Source of the DNA: Panopea generosa
Taxonomy: Eukaryota > Mollusca > Bivalvia > Adapedonta > Hiatellidae
Assembly: GCA_029582155.1 (NCBI GenBank)
Contig: CM055907.1
Span: 11,073,874-11,137,873 of the forward strand
Direction: 5' to 3'
Length of the DNA stretch: 64,000 nucleotides
The translations under genes and the position numbers were made by a program. Positions 1 to 11,062 of the stretch are shown piece by piece. How positions within the stretch are numbered: position 1 is the first letter of the stretch; each line of letters starts with the position of its first letter. The notes under the pieces were generated by a model, which worked only from the letters and a program-made list of their open reading frames with translations, made no database searches and was not told where the DNA came from.

Positions 1-1823
1 TAATTTTGTTTCAACGAAGATAATGATTAGTCTCCGTGAAAATTAATGATTTCACAGTATATATTTTTCAATATTCGAAAAGTAGATATTTCAACTAAAT
101 ACCTCAAATATTCAACTTCAAAATTACGATTGTTTCATTATTATATATTTTAATATCTTTTTCTACCTCATAAATACATGTATGTGCTTATACAGTGTAC
201 AGAACTGTTATGCTTAAAGAGAGAATGTTGGCATTACAATCATAATAAAGTGCCAGTAACTGAACAGTGAAGTATTACAAGTTAGATACTTGGGACCAAA
301 ACAAAACTTTTGTATCTACATAAAAATTAATCAATCATTTTACAGGGCATTTTTTCTGTAAATTGGGAAGAGGCCCAAGTGTTTGAGATTGGGGGAAAAC
401 AGCATGATTGAGGAGAAATTATGAGCTTTTTTAAAAATTGTTTAACAAACTGACAAATAAAGCGTTACACTGTTAAGATCATGTGCCAATCATTAGATAT
501 CAGAAATAACAATAATATTTCATATACAGTGTTTTTTTATCCCCTAATATAAGAAAAGTTCACCAAAATTTGCCTCATTTGGGAAAAAAAACACATCATT
601 TTTTTAATAGAGAAGTAGCCAAATATTGGCCTCTATCTAATATGGTAAAAACTCCCTGTTTTAAATAATACAGCATTCCTTATTATATTAACATGTAAAC
701 ACTTTTTTTTACAAATGAACAACTCTACCTCAGTTACTTCCGATAAAACCACTGTTTGTTCTCCAAATCCTTGTTACTGAAAGGCCTTTGATAAGATAAA
801 CCAAAATGAAATAATGCCAGCATTCACTGTTTAAGTATCATGTTGCCATGGAAACCACTAAACCTCACTTCCTATACAACAGAAATGGTTAAATAGAGCC
901 ACATTACCTCATGTTTTTATAGTATTATATATTTAATAAATTATTAATTGTTAATCAAAATTACTAATTGATATGTCAACAAAAACAATTCAATCACTAT
1001 TTTGTTTATAAGTTTCCAATAGTACTGATTCTGTTGAATAATTTTTTTGTATATATTTTGGCATTTATACTCATTTTTTGTTAATATACATAGTTCTGAC
1101 TACGCCTTAAATTTAGAACATAGATTAAAATGGCCGATTGTTGTCTAGATTAACGTAATTTATACATTGGGTGAACTTGATCAATCTTGGTGCTTAATTT
1201 ATTTTTCTGAATACCCCCCCCCCCCCACACACACACCCTCAAACAAATTTGGGCAAGTAAAATTAAATTTTATATCTATATATTTATTTCATTCATTGTT
1301 TTGAAATGTTATTGATCAGTAAAAAGAAACCCCTGGAAACTGCCAAAAAACTTAAAGGAAATTTCAGGATTGTCTCAACAAAAAAAAAATCAAAAAAGAA
1401 ATTTCTGACCCAAATCCTCCCCCCATCCTTGAAAAATGCATTGCTGCCCCCAGCCCCAGGGAGTTTATTCAGGAGAATACAGTATAGTATATGAACTTGA
1501 TAAACGTTGGTGCTTTGTTAATTGTCATTATATATGCAGTGAGTTCTTTACTTGTGCATCATGGGTGCACATTTATTTCAGTTGACATGTTATCAATTCA
1601 TGTGTACTTGTGGAATGTCCCATTGTTAGAGGGCTGACAGCTCTTCAGCATCCAAATTATTTAAATTATTTTGATGCCATCTGTTAATTAGTATTCAATA
1701 AATTAATATTTACTTTACCGTCTGGACTTTTATTTACCATGAGAGGAATATCATGAAAATGTTTTTTTCTTAAACAACATTTTCTTCAACTTTACTTAAT
1801 TTTAAGTTAAAATGCTTCTAAAC
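1..1823. other. AT-rich non-coding stretch, left edge
   Basis: No gene was found on either strand. The stretch lies 3' of the last visible CHEK1 exon and is probably CHEK1 intron 3, since the kinase catalytic-loop exons are not visible anywhere to the left of 5138. It holds a poly-C/CA tract near 1216-1240 and low-complexity A/T runs. The short open frames here have no recognisable motif. Confidence 0.6.
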
Positions 1824-2322
1824 TTAAAGCAACACATCCATGTTTAAACTTTTTTAAAAAGTTTTTCAATTGAGTTGTGAGCACATTTCCCATACATAAA
1901 TATATGGTCAGTGAGTTGTATATGTGCTAACAAACACTATCCAGAACGCTTTAGAATTATAAAAAAAGATGTCCAAATTATAAAGCGTGACAAACGCTTT
2001 ATAAATTATTTTTAAATTGCCGAGGATTCCAACTTGGCTTCAAATTGAATTATGCGAGTCGTATTAAAAAACTTCACATTTTAGTGCATAGTGTACTTTA
2101 CCTGCCTTGAAAGTCATTTTGACAATTTTTTTTGACTCGGGTGAGTTACACGCTTGTTTTATAAAGTGTTAGTCACACATTATAATTTGGGCATCATTTT
2201 GTTGGGGATTGTGTTTATATGCTCATATACAGCTAATTGATCATATGTTTGTATGGTAAATGTGCTAATAACTCAATTAAAAATTTTTTTTTTAAAGTTC
2301 AAACGTGGATGTGTTGCTTTAA
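1824..2322. mobile_element. MITE with about 100-bp imperfect inverted ends and TTAA termini
   Basis: The left end reads TTAAAGCAACACATCCA and the right end is its reverse complement (TGGATGTGTTGCTTTAA, 2306-2322). The inverted similarity continues inward for about 100 bp (left GAGCACATTTCCCATACA, right TGTATGGTAAATGTGCTAA) with mismatches and A/T-run length differences. The 499-bp element has no coding capacity. TTAA at both outer ends resembles piggyBac-type target sites, but it could be part of the inverted repeat itself, so the superfamily is unsure. Confidence 0.75.
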
Positions 2323-2389
2323 CAGAAATTGACTGGATTTTTAATTATTCTTTAATCAACATATATAAATCAAGATATATATTAGGTAT

Positions 2390-2572
2390 ACAGTCAAACC
2401 TGGCTTAAGCAGCAGCCAGTCATAGGTAGCAACAAAAATGGCCTTTTAAGACATGTTGTTGCTTAATACAGGTTAATTTGCTCTGAAAGCATAGAAATTG
2501 GAAATAGTAAATGTGGCTGCCTAAGACAAGTGGCTGCTTAATAGAGGTGGCCACTTACACAGGTTTAACTGT
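2390..2572. mobile_element. MITE, ACAGTCAAACCTG family, copy 1
   Basis: It starts ACAGTCAAACCTGG and ends CAGGTTTAACTGT, so the outer 13 bases are inverted repeats flanked by TA. The interior carries repeated CTTAAGCAGC / GCTTAATA blocks. The same 180-bp sequence recurs at 24833-25012, 42471-42646 (opposite orientation) and as a fragment near 57133-57181. TA flanks with a short TIR suggest a Tc1/mariner-type non-autonomous element. Confidence 0.8.
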
Positions 2573-2579
2573 GTACTTA

Positions 2580-3984
2580 ATTATACTGGCGAGGGTGTGT
2601 GTGTATTAACCATTTATGTCCAAAAAGTTTGAGATTTGTTTCTAGTAGTAAATTTTACACTGAGTGCAAAAATCCATTTTTTACTAACCGCTGTTGGGGC
2701 GTTTGGTTACAAATCCAAAATGGACACCAAATATTGAAATTCATGTTATAATATATAATCTGATATAAAACACTGCAAAGTGTTAACATTTAGATTTACC
2801 TTCAAACTTAGAAAACTAGCTGCATTTGTCAAATTTATTTTGTTATGAAATGAATCACAATTATTATAAAAAGACTACTGATAAAATATATCCACATAAA
2901 TTGTATGCCATATTGCATTTTATATTTTGACATTACTAAAATTGGAAATAATGATATGTATTTTAAGCAGAAGGCCCTTATTTATGAAATAAAAGATTTG
3001 CATTGCATATTTTGTTGGTGAAACAGAAACCAGAAGGTTGTGTTGCAATACTTTACGAGTATTGAAGAAACATTTACAAACAGCTCCACTAAAATTCTTG
3101 TTCCGTTGTCTCAATCATGACCTATTTTGTAATATGTGTTCAAGTCCTTGCCATTTTGACTTTTTGGTCTCAGTGTATATTCATTCTTACCTCTTTCTTT
3201 TAATATTTTTACACAATTGGTTGCTATGCAAATACTTTGGGACTCACACCACTATTATCTCCCTTGCAGTACTCCGGACCAACAGATGAAGAAGGTAGAA
3301 ATAAAACTTTAGTTCTCTTTTTCTTTTTTTTTTCAGAGCTTTGTAGCTGCAATTATTTATTTTTCATTAGCACAAGTTAAATGGTCAGTATTTTAGAAAT
3401 CACATATTTTAGAAAAATTTGATACTGATACCAGCTTTATGGAGCAATTCTGTGTCATTTCAGAATTTCATGGATTGAACCCCATCTGGGGCGAATAGTT
3501 GACATATAATTACTCTGGAAATTGATAGGTCTCATAAAAGCATTGAATTTTTTTTTAAAAAAAAACCTGGTCAAGTTATGCTTTTTTTCATCTTTAACCA
3601 GTGAAGAATTTTAGCCCAGGCACATGCTGCAGATTTTGATTTTTCATTGTGTTTTGGACATAAATGTTACAATGGAGCCCTATAGGAAATGTAATAGTGG
3701 TGTGAGACGTTTGTATATTAGGTTGTATATAACTATTACATTGTTTAGTTAACTGTTTTAGTTTTTCTTAATTAAAGATAAATTTCAGAAACTATAATTA
3801 CTGTGTTTGTTCTGTTTATTTTGCTAAGTTAATCTCCATGCAAAATACTTTCCAATTTACTGAGTTGTACATGTACAATTAGAGGTGTCATCCTGACAGG
3901 TTACTTCAGAGCTATCCCCAGGTCAATAAGGTAGAATTTCTACAACAACAAAAAGGCACACAAAATATTGCTGGGATTCCTTAA
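2580..3984. other. non-coding, probable CHEK1 intron 3
   Basis: No exon-like frame with splice sites and no recognisable protein similarity was found on either strand. Content is AT-rich with homopolymer runs (for example 3547-3568). An 83-residue open frame at 3038-3289 is hydrophobic and unrecognised and is treated as chance. Confidence 0.55.
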
Positions 3985-4225
3985 TTAACGCTTTACTTCA
4001 TATAGACGCCTTTGGACACCTCTAATATAGAAGCCTTTGGACACATCTAATATAGAAGACTTTTGAATTATTGGGTGAATTATGTTTATATTAACTGACA
4101 GAGTGAAAAACAGTGCAGGAAGTGTCCAGATTGCTTGTTACGAGCGATCTGAACCTCCTGCACTGTTTTCAAAGGCCTTCAGTGATTGGTGCGGGAAAAC
4201 GCTTATCTATGGAGTAAAGGGTTAA
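3985..4225. mobile_element. TTAA-ended MITE with central palindrome, copy 1
   Basis: It begins TTAACGCTTTACTTCATA and ends GGAGTAAAGGGTTAA, an inverted pair with TTAA outermost. After the left end come short tandem units of the type ATAGACGCCTTTGGACACC, then a conserved block and a dyad around 4112-4164 (GCAGGAAGTGTCCAGAT ... ATCTGAACCTCCTGC). Related copies are at 37351-37531 (half) and 62382-62816 (expanded). No coding capacity is visible. Confidence 0.8.
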
Positions 4226-5137
4226 AATCTGACCATGACATCTTGCAATTGTGGAAAATCCTAACTACAATACATAAACCCCAGTAGATATATGAGATTT
4301 ACAAGTTCCCTGACAATAATATATTGGTAGGTCAGTGAGCCAGCCTAGGACGTCATAAGTGGTCAAGCAAGGAACTTTGGATGGATGGATTAGATGGATC
4401 GGTTGACTTTAGTAATAAAGTACATACAAATAAAAATGGTGTAAATTAAATGTTTGTCCAAGATAACGGCAGTTCCAAATAATCAGCTTTAATTCAATTA
4501 TATACATAGTAGCTGTTGCATCCGTGTGTATTTCAGTTACCGGTACTGTACTAATATTTGCACTTACACACCAAGACAGTATTTTAACACAAACTCATGT
4601 CATTGGTCAGTCTTGAATCCTCACGGGGTGGGGCCACTTTTGACCCTAGGGTCATGGACTTGAACAAACCTGAGAGAAAATCAATATCAAAGCTCCAGAC
4701 CTTGCACTTTCAGATAAGATTTCTGAAATTTTGGAGAAAAAAAATGGTATCTCTTTGGTGGGCCAAATTTGATCCAAGCATCATGACTTGAACAAACTTG
4801 AGACAGCTTTATATATGAAGTCTTCACACCAGTTATGGTGAAAACAAGGTTTTCCATGACCCTAAAATTTTGTGTTTTTGTCACGCTATTTAATCAACTG
4901 TCCCTTAAAATTTTCAATCTGCCAATAAGGTCTCATCATATGTTGGGCAAATGACTCCCAAATTCAAAGTGTGTGAAAATTTGTCAAGCCTTTTCAGAGA
5001 AGTCATTTACTGAAATTGTTGACAGATGGACAGACGGACAAAAAGCAATCAAAGTACTATCAGAAATTATTGCAAAATATCTAATTCTTTAATATTTGGC
5101 AACACTAAATGATTACATACATTGATATATGACTGAC
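4226..5137. other. CHEK1 intron 3 sequence
   Basis: No coding exon was found. The stretch 4590-5040 resembles a dispersed non-coding repeat of the type that contains GGGGCCACTTTTGACCCTAGGGTC and ends with GGACAGACGGACA, but no end structure is visible. Confidence 0.5.
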
Positions 5138-5261
5138 CTATTCTATCGAAGAGCTCTCCTCCACTTGCATACTCCAGAAATATGTACTGGATATTTTCAT
5201 CTTTACGGAATCCATAGAACTTGATAATACTGTCGTGGTTCAGCATCTTGTGTACACACAC
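5138..5261 (-). CDS. CHEK1 exon 3: N-lobe, hinge and following segment
   Basis: Reading the minus strand, the exon follows acceptor TGTAG at 5262-5266 and encodes residues 58-98 plus one base. It begins [17 protein letters not shown], passes through the hinge [12 protein letters not shown], and ends at RI with donor GTCAGT (5137-5132). These blocks match checkpoint kinase 1 closely (the family has KMLNHxxxxKFYG and [14 protein letters not shown]). Phase 0 at its start joins exon 2; it ends in phase 1. The exon coding the catalytic loop HRD is not in this window. Confidence 0.94.
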
Positions 5262-5449
5262 CTACACAAAATACAGATAAAATATTTTTTAATTATACAA
5301 AGCAGTTTGTTTTGTTTTAAACTTAATTATTTACAACAATTGTGAAACACATTGTTCCAATTTATGCAAATCATGCTCAAAGTCTCAGTATGAAGCACAT
5401 GCGGACAAAGTATCTTGCTCAATGACGCGACAGTCGGAAACTTTTTTTG

Positions 5450-5681
5450 GTTTTGAATGGGGTTAAAAGCCATTCAACACATTTCTCGATATATATGGAT
5501 TATCCAGTTTTACTGGCGGAGGAAGACCTCATTATGAGTCAGACTGAGTAGAATCACTGTCCTTCTGCAAGTAACTGGAAACTTTCTCACATAAAGTTTT
5601 TGGAGCGAGCGGGACTCGAACCTACAACCATAGCGGTGAGAGGTAAGTGATCTTGAGACCACTCGGCCACGGAGGACCCCA
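5450..5681 (-). mobile_element. tRNA-headed SINE, family B
   Basis: On the minus strand it begins GGTCCTCCGTGGCCGAGTGG, an A-box-like tRNA head, with a B-box-like GGTTCGAGTCCCGC. It continues with a body containing GAGAAAGTTTCCAGTTACTTGCAG and a conserved 3' region CCTCCGCCAGTAAAACTGG. The same body recurs at 21715-21960, 22895-23078, 39238-39335 and 63480-63880. It is a retroposed Pol III-type repeat, not a functional tRNA. Confidence 0.8.
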
Positions 5682-5799
5682 GTCGGACACATATTCACGC
5701 CAGAGAATTGAAGCAACATTTCAGGGTCTGATGCTCTACCTCTGGATCACGTGCTCCCGACCACTAACAACTGTTTTAAGATATATAAAACAGAGTAGG

Positions 5800-5925
5800 T
5801 TCTGTTGAACATTTATAGAATCTTACAAACGTCACAAAATATGTTGCACTTTTAAGCGGGTAATCTATTTTATTCTAATCTAGGCGCGTAGCCCAAGTTA
5901 GGAAATCCTTTTTAAATTTATTATT
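5800..5925. repeat. fragment of the TTAAAGGG-ended element
   Basis: The motif CGTCACAAAATATGTTGCA followed by TTTTAAGCGGGTAATCTATT and a TTATTTTGGCA block matches the right-hand halves of the elements at 13195-13610 and 28733-29263. Only the middle part is present. Confidence 0.65.
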
Positions 5926-6956
5926 TTGGCAAGTGGTTATATTACTGCTGTGCATGTTTTGTTAAGATTCAATGAAAAATGGGGTTACTATTGTGTCTAC
6001 AACATTTTCCCTATATAACTCAATGTAAAACCATGACCTCTGTGGCGGGCCCAAATTTGATCCCAGGGACCCAACTTCAATAAACCTTTTACCTCCATGC
6101 AATGCTACATGTAACAGGCATAAAATCACTGTTATAATTGTATTGATGTTATCAAATAATAACAAATAATAAAATAAATAAAAATAATAAATTTCAATCA
6201 AATAGGTAAAAGCTAAATTTTTTAGTTATGTTTATTGTAAAATGGTATATATGTGTCTGATGTTTGTAGAGCTTTGTTAGGTGAGAATTTTGTTAATATG
6301 CAGTATATAAAAGTTTCCTTAGAGTAATCATTATATAAGCCATGTTGTAACACGAAACTCTTGAGGTGTTAATAACAACTGCATTTTAGTTAATAGGAGA
6401 AGGTCTTTAAAGTTTCATTTCTATGTAATATCAAAAATTTATAGAATGGATTGGAGGTCCAGATAAAATATTCCGTCCTGAGAAATAATTGTTTTTGGAG
6501 GGAACGAGGCTCTCATGAAAACAACAGTTAACCCAACGGACGGAATTTTCTATCTGAACCGAAAAAGCCATGTAAGATTATTTTTCTTGCATACCAAATA
6601 CATTGAATACTCATTTTAATTTAGAATTATTATTAAATTTTATGACAGCTTTGAAGATAGCAAATTATATATCATATTATGTCTTATATTTTATTATGTT
6701 ATGTCATAGGTTGTTCCAACGTCACAGCAGGGCAGGATGAGCGCGTAGATGGGGTGTAGGATGAAAATTCTGTACCCGGTAAAAATAGGCGTAAATCCTT
6801 GTCTGGTATGCAAGAATTAGTATAAGGTTCTGTTGAATGTTTATAGTATACACCACTGGCTGAACATATATGTGTAGGTTTACATATACAAAGATCATGG
6901 AACAGATGAAACAATGATAAAATGATTGAACACATTTTAATTTCTTTATATGGGTT

Positions 6957-7245
6957 GATTGATTGATTGATTGAATATTTAGCGTCATTTTTATGCCATC
7001 GAGGGTTAACAGACGATCAGTTAACCTAACCACTGTTTCCTGGGATTAACCAATACTCGAGCACACCCAATATCCGCAAGTAACTGATAACTTTCCCACT
7101 TGAATCAGTGGTGAGAGACGAATGATAATGAGACACAATGTCATATATCAATCATCATGGAGACTGTTGCCTGGCAGGGGATTTGAACTCACGACCCCTA
7201 GATTGATAGTCAGACATGTAACCAACTGAGCTAATCGGGCCCGGC
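6957..7245 (-). mobile_element. tRNA-headed SINE, family A, full length
   Basis: The tRNA-like head is on the minus strand (GGGCCCGATTAGCTCAGTTGG near 7243-7223, B box near 7195). The tail at 6957-6972 is (GATT)n followed by GAATATTTAGCGTCATTTTTATGC. This is the commonest SINE in the window; full or near-full copies occur at 25205-25497, 44284-44581, 50936-51222 and 57223-57505. Confidence 0.88.
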
Positions 7246-7471
7246 TCTTTATAAGGGATTAAACACCATTTTCAAAACATTTCTGGTTATATAATATGGC
7301 ATGTCCAGTTTTACTTGCGAAAAAATTAATCTACGGATGGCACTCAAAATGACTCCCACATAAACATTAAAAATGTTCACCAAAAAAGTGTAACATCTTT
7401 GTAAACAAATCAATCATCACATAAATCTTGCAAGAAACCAGATTGTTATCATTTACGTCTTACATAGTTTT

Positions 7472-7768
7472 TGTTAAGTGTCGCTTTCAACAATTTTTTT
7501 TCAGTCATAACATGGTGTCTTCTTGAACCAGTATTCTAAGTGGTGCATCACTGGAGTATCATGCCGCAGACACATGGTACGATACCTCACCCAGTCAAAT
7601 TATACCGACACCAAACTAACCAGACCTAGAACTATCCATTAAATGCTAAGCGCCAAGCGAATAAGTATCTAGTGCCATTTTTCAAGTCTTTGATTTAGCC
7701 TGGCTGGGGATTAAACCCACCACCTTCTGCATGAGAGGCAGCTGCTCTACCACTAGACCACCGCTGCA
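7472..7768 (-). mobile_element. tRNA-headed SINE, family C
   Basis: On the minus strand the head contains GCGGTGGTCTAGTGGTAGAGC, with body landmarks GGTCTGGTTAGTTTGGTGTC, ACTGGGTGAGGTATCGTACC and a 3' end with AACAATTGTTGAAAGCGAC-type sequence. Other copies are at 33034-33255, 38872-39187 and 62315-62952. It ends about 50 bp before CHEK1 exon 2. Confidence 0.82.
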
Positions 7769-7819
7769 TTTATCTTTATTAGACAAGAAAACTCAAGAGG
7801 GTCGTCACAAAAGTCTTAC

Positions 7820-7919
7820 CTCTTTTCTGACATTTTCTTCTGCCTGTGGTATCCTCTCCAAGTTGATGATTTTAACGGCCACAGCTTCCTGTGTTTCATT
7901 GTTCACAGCAAGCTTCACC
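7820..7919 (-). CDS. CHEK1 exon 2: catalytic lysine and alpha-C region
   Basis: On the minus strand the exon follows acceptor TTTCAG (7925-7920) and ends at donor GTAAGA (7819-7814). It supplies one base to residue 24 and then residues 25-57: VKLAVNNETQEAVAVKII, with the ATP-binding lysine in VAVK, and QAEENVRKE, where the final E fits the alpha-C glutamate. Length is 100 bases (1 + 33 codons), which makes exons 1, 2 and 3 join in frame. Confidence 0.94.
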
Positions 7920-8157
7920 CTGAAAATATACTGGACTTACAGCAAAACAATGTCAGACAGACCCAAGCATTCACTTGTTTTAATCTAAAATGTTTTGACA
8001 TCCCAAATTGCAAACTGTAGGATTTCTTTTTGTAATTGAAAGAATAATTAACAAAGATGATGATGGGGTTTTCTTTTTCATTCTTATTTGTGCATTAAAA
8101 GGTTCTTGGAAAAATAATGCCAAAAAGATGCCAAGGTGACCCATCAAGGTTGCCGAC

Positions 8158-8390
8158 TTAAAGGGGGTATATCAGGGGAAAAACGCTATAAATGTCTTGA
8201 AAATATAATTATTCTTAAAATGGTTAAAATACATCTCATTATCATTAATAAATAAAATCCGAATGGTTTAGTATGTCAAATGTACCAAAATGTGACAAAA
8301 TCGCTAATTAAATCAGAGAGGTAAATTTGAAACGAATTCCCAATACTAAAAATAATAGAGATTAATTTTAAAGATTAATCTTGGTTATTC
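8158..8390. mobile_element. left part of a split TTAAAGGG-ended element
   Basis: It begins TTAAAGGGGGTATATCAGG and matches the first half of the uninterrupted copy at 28733-29263 (shared landmarks: CATCTCATTATCAT, AATAAAATCCGAATGGTTTA-like, TGACAAAAT). The match stops near 8345-8390, where the retroelement starts, and resumes at about 13195. Confidence 0.7.
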
Positions 8391-8499
8391 TGGTAACAAT
8401 TTCCGTATATTTTCGGACACGCTTTACGGAAGCAAGTTGTATTTTAAAGACGCTAGTTTCTCTATAGTAACTAATCCTCGCGAGATCGGACGTGAACTG

Positions 8500-8525
8500 G
8501 TTTGGTATATAAGGCCATGTGACCG
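8500..8525 (+). promoter_or_regulatory. possible TATA-type promoter of the retroelement
   Basis: GGTTTGGTATATAAGGCCA contains TATATAAG about 85 bp before the first ATG of the gag-like frame (8590). Position and sequence fit an internal element promoter; there is no other support. Confidence 0.3.
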
Positions 8526-8589
8526 CCATGTCGCCCTCGCACTTTCATATTGCACAGGTAAAAGCAAAACATCAATATCGTATATAGCT

Positions 8590-8907
8590 ATGCCGGGGAG
8601 GAGTAAAGGTGTTAAGAGGAGACAGGTAGTTACACGGGCAGCTGCAAAACGGCGGAAACCCTCAGTGGATGATGGAACGGACGTAGATAAAGGTAACATC
8701 ATCGATTTTGAACAAATTATTCAGGCATCTAAAATTTTACCTCAGAGGGCGACTGGGAAAAATGGCGAAACTAACACGAGTAATGTGCATGATAACCCGC
8801 CTAAAGATTTCAACACTGATAGTGACATGCCTGATTCGAACCTACCCGGCGTTATCAGACACATGGGTCAACAGACAGACCCGAATAGCAATATTTTACA
8901 GGAATGA
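8590..8907 (+). pseudogene. retroelement gag-like ORF, N-terminal part
   Basis: This frame begins MPGRSKGVKRRQVVTRAAAK, a very basic N-terminus, followed by an acidic, polar stretch rich in D, N and P; it runs 105 codons. Its TGA stop (8905-8907) overlaps an ATG (8904-8906) that opens the frame of the next gag segment, so either a frameshift or an ATGA-type overlap separates the two. A longer upstream extension to 8437 is open but lacks the typical MPGR start. The function is inferred from position in the element. Confidence 0.6.
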
Positions 8908-9590
8908 ATCAATTACCGAATCTTGATAACGTTAGTTCACATGGCTATTTTGCACCCATAGCACAAGGTGATATCGCCTTACACGTTCCTTCTACGCTAA
9001 AATAGAAAATATGTAAAGGCGAATATCTAAATTTGGCTTTACTTTTAAAGGGTGCGGTGGATCTGGCCGAATTTACTTCAGGTAGTACTTTGAGATTATC
9101 ACATAACGGTATTATAGAAAGCCGTCCGAGCGAGTGTAAAGATGATATCGGCTCGATTGAACGCTGGACAGACGCGTTTATAATTTACATGTCTATTTAT
9201 TTGGCGACATATCCGAACAAAATTCACGAGTTGCTGCAATATCTTTATGTAATCCACGAATGTTCCTCCCGTCATGGGGGGAAATTCTGGAAAGGGTACG
9301 ATCAGCAGGTTCGCATGCACCAAGCTCTTACGCCAGCCTCGTGGGCTGCGATTAATCACGACCTTTGGATAAGGTGCATGCCGCTCAGTAATGAGCATGT
9401 TGCTAGTCACATGGTACAAAAGCCGTATGACGCTAAAATTTGTATAGCTTTCAATAAGGGTGCGTGTCAGTGGCAAAACTGCAAATTCAGGCATGTCTGT
9501 TTCCACTGTGGGCGTTTCATGCCTTGCTTCACTGTAACATGGGCGCTAAATCCCACACAGCACCGTACGCCCCACAAACAGAAAATATAG
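8904..9590 (+). pseudogene. retroelement gag-like region with CCCH zinc finger
   Basis: Starting at ATG 8904, the frame is broken by one TAG near 9003 and resumes through LLLKGAVDLAEF and ERWTDAFIIYMSIYLATYP. It ends in a cysteine/histidine motif C-x7-C-x4-C-x3-H (from CIAFNKGACQWQNC to KFRH) followed by CFHCG. This arrangement fits a DIRS/Ngaro-type nucleocapsid-like protein. The frame after the finger looks shifted. Confidence 0.7.
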
Positions 9591-9665
9591 GGGACAAAGC
9601 GAATCAAGCCCCGTCAGTTTTCAGTACTAGTTCTTTTCCTGGCCGGGGAATGTGGCGAGGGTAGC

Positions 9666-10747
9666 ATGGCTACCCCCGTGGTCAACGAGGCTCAAGCAGA
9701 AGTTAAAAACTCACCCATGTTATCTAATATCGTCAAGCTTGCTTTTTCAACAATCAATATACAAGCCTTACAACTTTGGTTAAGTAATTATGAGTCATCG
9801 GATGCCACTATTCTTTTGAACGGTTTTAAACATGGCTTTAAATTAAACTACACGGGTCCACGTGAAACCCGGTTGTCAAAAAATCTCAAATCTATTAAGC
9901 AACTACCAAAAATCGCTCAAGGAAAAATACAAAAAGAGATAGACGCGGGCCGGGTTGCAGGCCCTTTCGACGTCAGCCCTATTAAAAACATACAAATTTC
10001 ACCTATAGGCATTGTTCCCAAGAAAAATCCAGGGGAATATAGACTTATACATTACCCGGAGGGCATGTCTATCAATGATTTTCTCTCAACGGTAAAATTT
10101 ATTTTGATAAATCACTACCTTTTGGCGAAAAAATTTCAACTTTCCTCAAATTCTGTGTCAAGACTAACATGAAATCAGGCCGTCTAATTCATTACTTAGA
10201 TGACGAAAAAAGCCATGCAAGTTGTTATGCTCTGATGCAAGTATTTACAACGATTATGCAAGACTTGGGTGTACCGCTAGCAGATGAGAAAACTGAAGGT
10301 CTGACTCAAGTTCTTGTTTTCTTGGGCTTAGAACTGGATTCTCAGAAAATGGAGGTTCGAATCCCGCTAGCGAAAATTACTGAAGTAATTAAAAAAATTC
10401 AATACACTCTGTCAAAAAAGTTGGTAACATTAAAAGAAATGCAGTCGCTCATAGGGTCACTAAATTTTTGTTGTCGCGCAATAGCTGTAGGAAGACCGTT
10501 TTGTAGACGGCTTATTAATTCCACCTGCGGCGTGACACGTTCATACCATCACGTTCGCGTGAGCAAAGAAATAAAACTAGATCTAGAAATGTGGCTACAT
10601 TTTTTCAGAAATTATAACGGCATCTCCGTATTTCATGACAAGTTTTGGGTGTCAAATGACGACGAGCAATTGTACACCGATAGCGCCGGTGGCATAGGCT
10701 TCGGAATTTGGTTTAAGGGACATTGGTGTAATGCGAATGGCCATTAA
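9666..10747 (+). pseudogene. retroelement reverse transcriptase, internally deleted
   Basis: The first frame (9666-10172) contains a finger-domain block, with IVPKKNPGEYRLIHYPEGMS and INDF. A second frame resumes just upstream of the ATG at 10169 with GRLIHYLDD, the Y-x-D-D catalytic motif, then LVFLGLELDSQKMEVRIP (thumb) and EMQSLIGSLNF. The segment expected between them, including motif A with its catalytic aspartate, is missing, and the frame changes there. The 3' end runs into RNase H (LYTDSAGGIGFG) and stops at 10745-10747. Confidence 0.82.
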
Positions 10748-11062
10748 AGTGGCAAGAGAACGGCCTTACAAAAAATATTACTGCATTAGAATTGTTTCCT
10801 ATCATCGTAGCGGTTTTTATATGGGGCGAGCAGTTGCGTAACAAGTACATACGCTTTCATTGTGATAATCAAGCTGTAGTTCACATCTTAAATACCATGA
10901 CTTCAAAGTTATCGCCGGTAGTAACCTTACTAAGAATACTCTCACTGCAGTGTTTGTGTTTTAATTGCTTGATTAAAGCCTCGCATATCCCTGGGGCAAA
11001 AAAAACAAAAAAACAAAAAAAAACAAAAAAAACGATATAAGTGATGCGTTATCTCGCTTTCA
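10670..11062 (+). pseudogene. retroelement RNase H domain, frameshifted
   Basis: The acidic residues can be followed as D in LYTDSAGG (about 10673-10696), E in TALELFPI (after a frame change near 10745), and D in FHCDNQAVVHIL (about 10855-10890). After SHIPGA, an A-rich tract (10998-11034, runs of 7-9 A broken by C) interrupts the frame; SDALSRFQ-type sequence resumes at about 11040. The A-rich insertion looks like a local expansion. Confidence 0.72.

Larger units (their letters stand above)
5262..7819 (-). other. CHEK1 intron 2
   Basis: GT (7819-7818) to AG (5263-5262) on the minus strand. The intron holds three SINE copies and a fragment of the TTAAAGGG-ended element, annotated separately. 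A run of imperfect ATAATAAATAAA is at 6155-6190. No further exon was found. Confidence 0.8.

Noticed and set aside
3038..3289. 83-codon hydrophobic frame near CHEK1
   Set aside because: No similarity recognised, and it lies on the strand opposite CHEK1 in intron-like sequence; a chance frame is more likely.
1..5137. Further CHEK1 exons (catalytic loop HRD, activation segment)
   Set aside because: I looked for the reverse complement of H-R-D-x-K-P and following blocks and did not find them; they probably lie beyond the left edge.
8424..8702. Minus-strand frame opposite the gag-like region
   Set aside because: It is a shadow of the plus-strand retroelement frame and carries no motif of its own; the same applies to 9099-9506 and 11425-11655.
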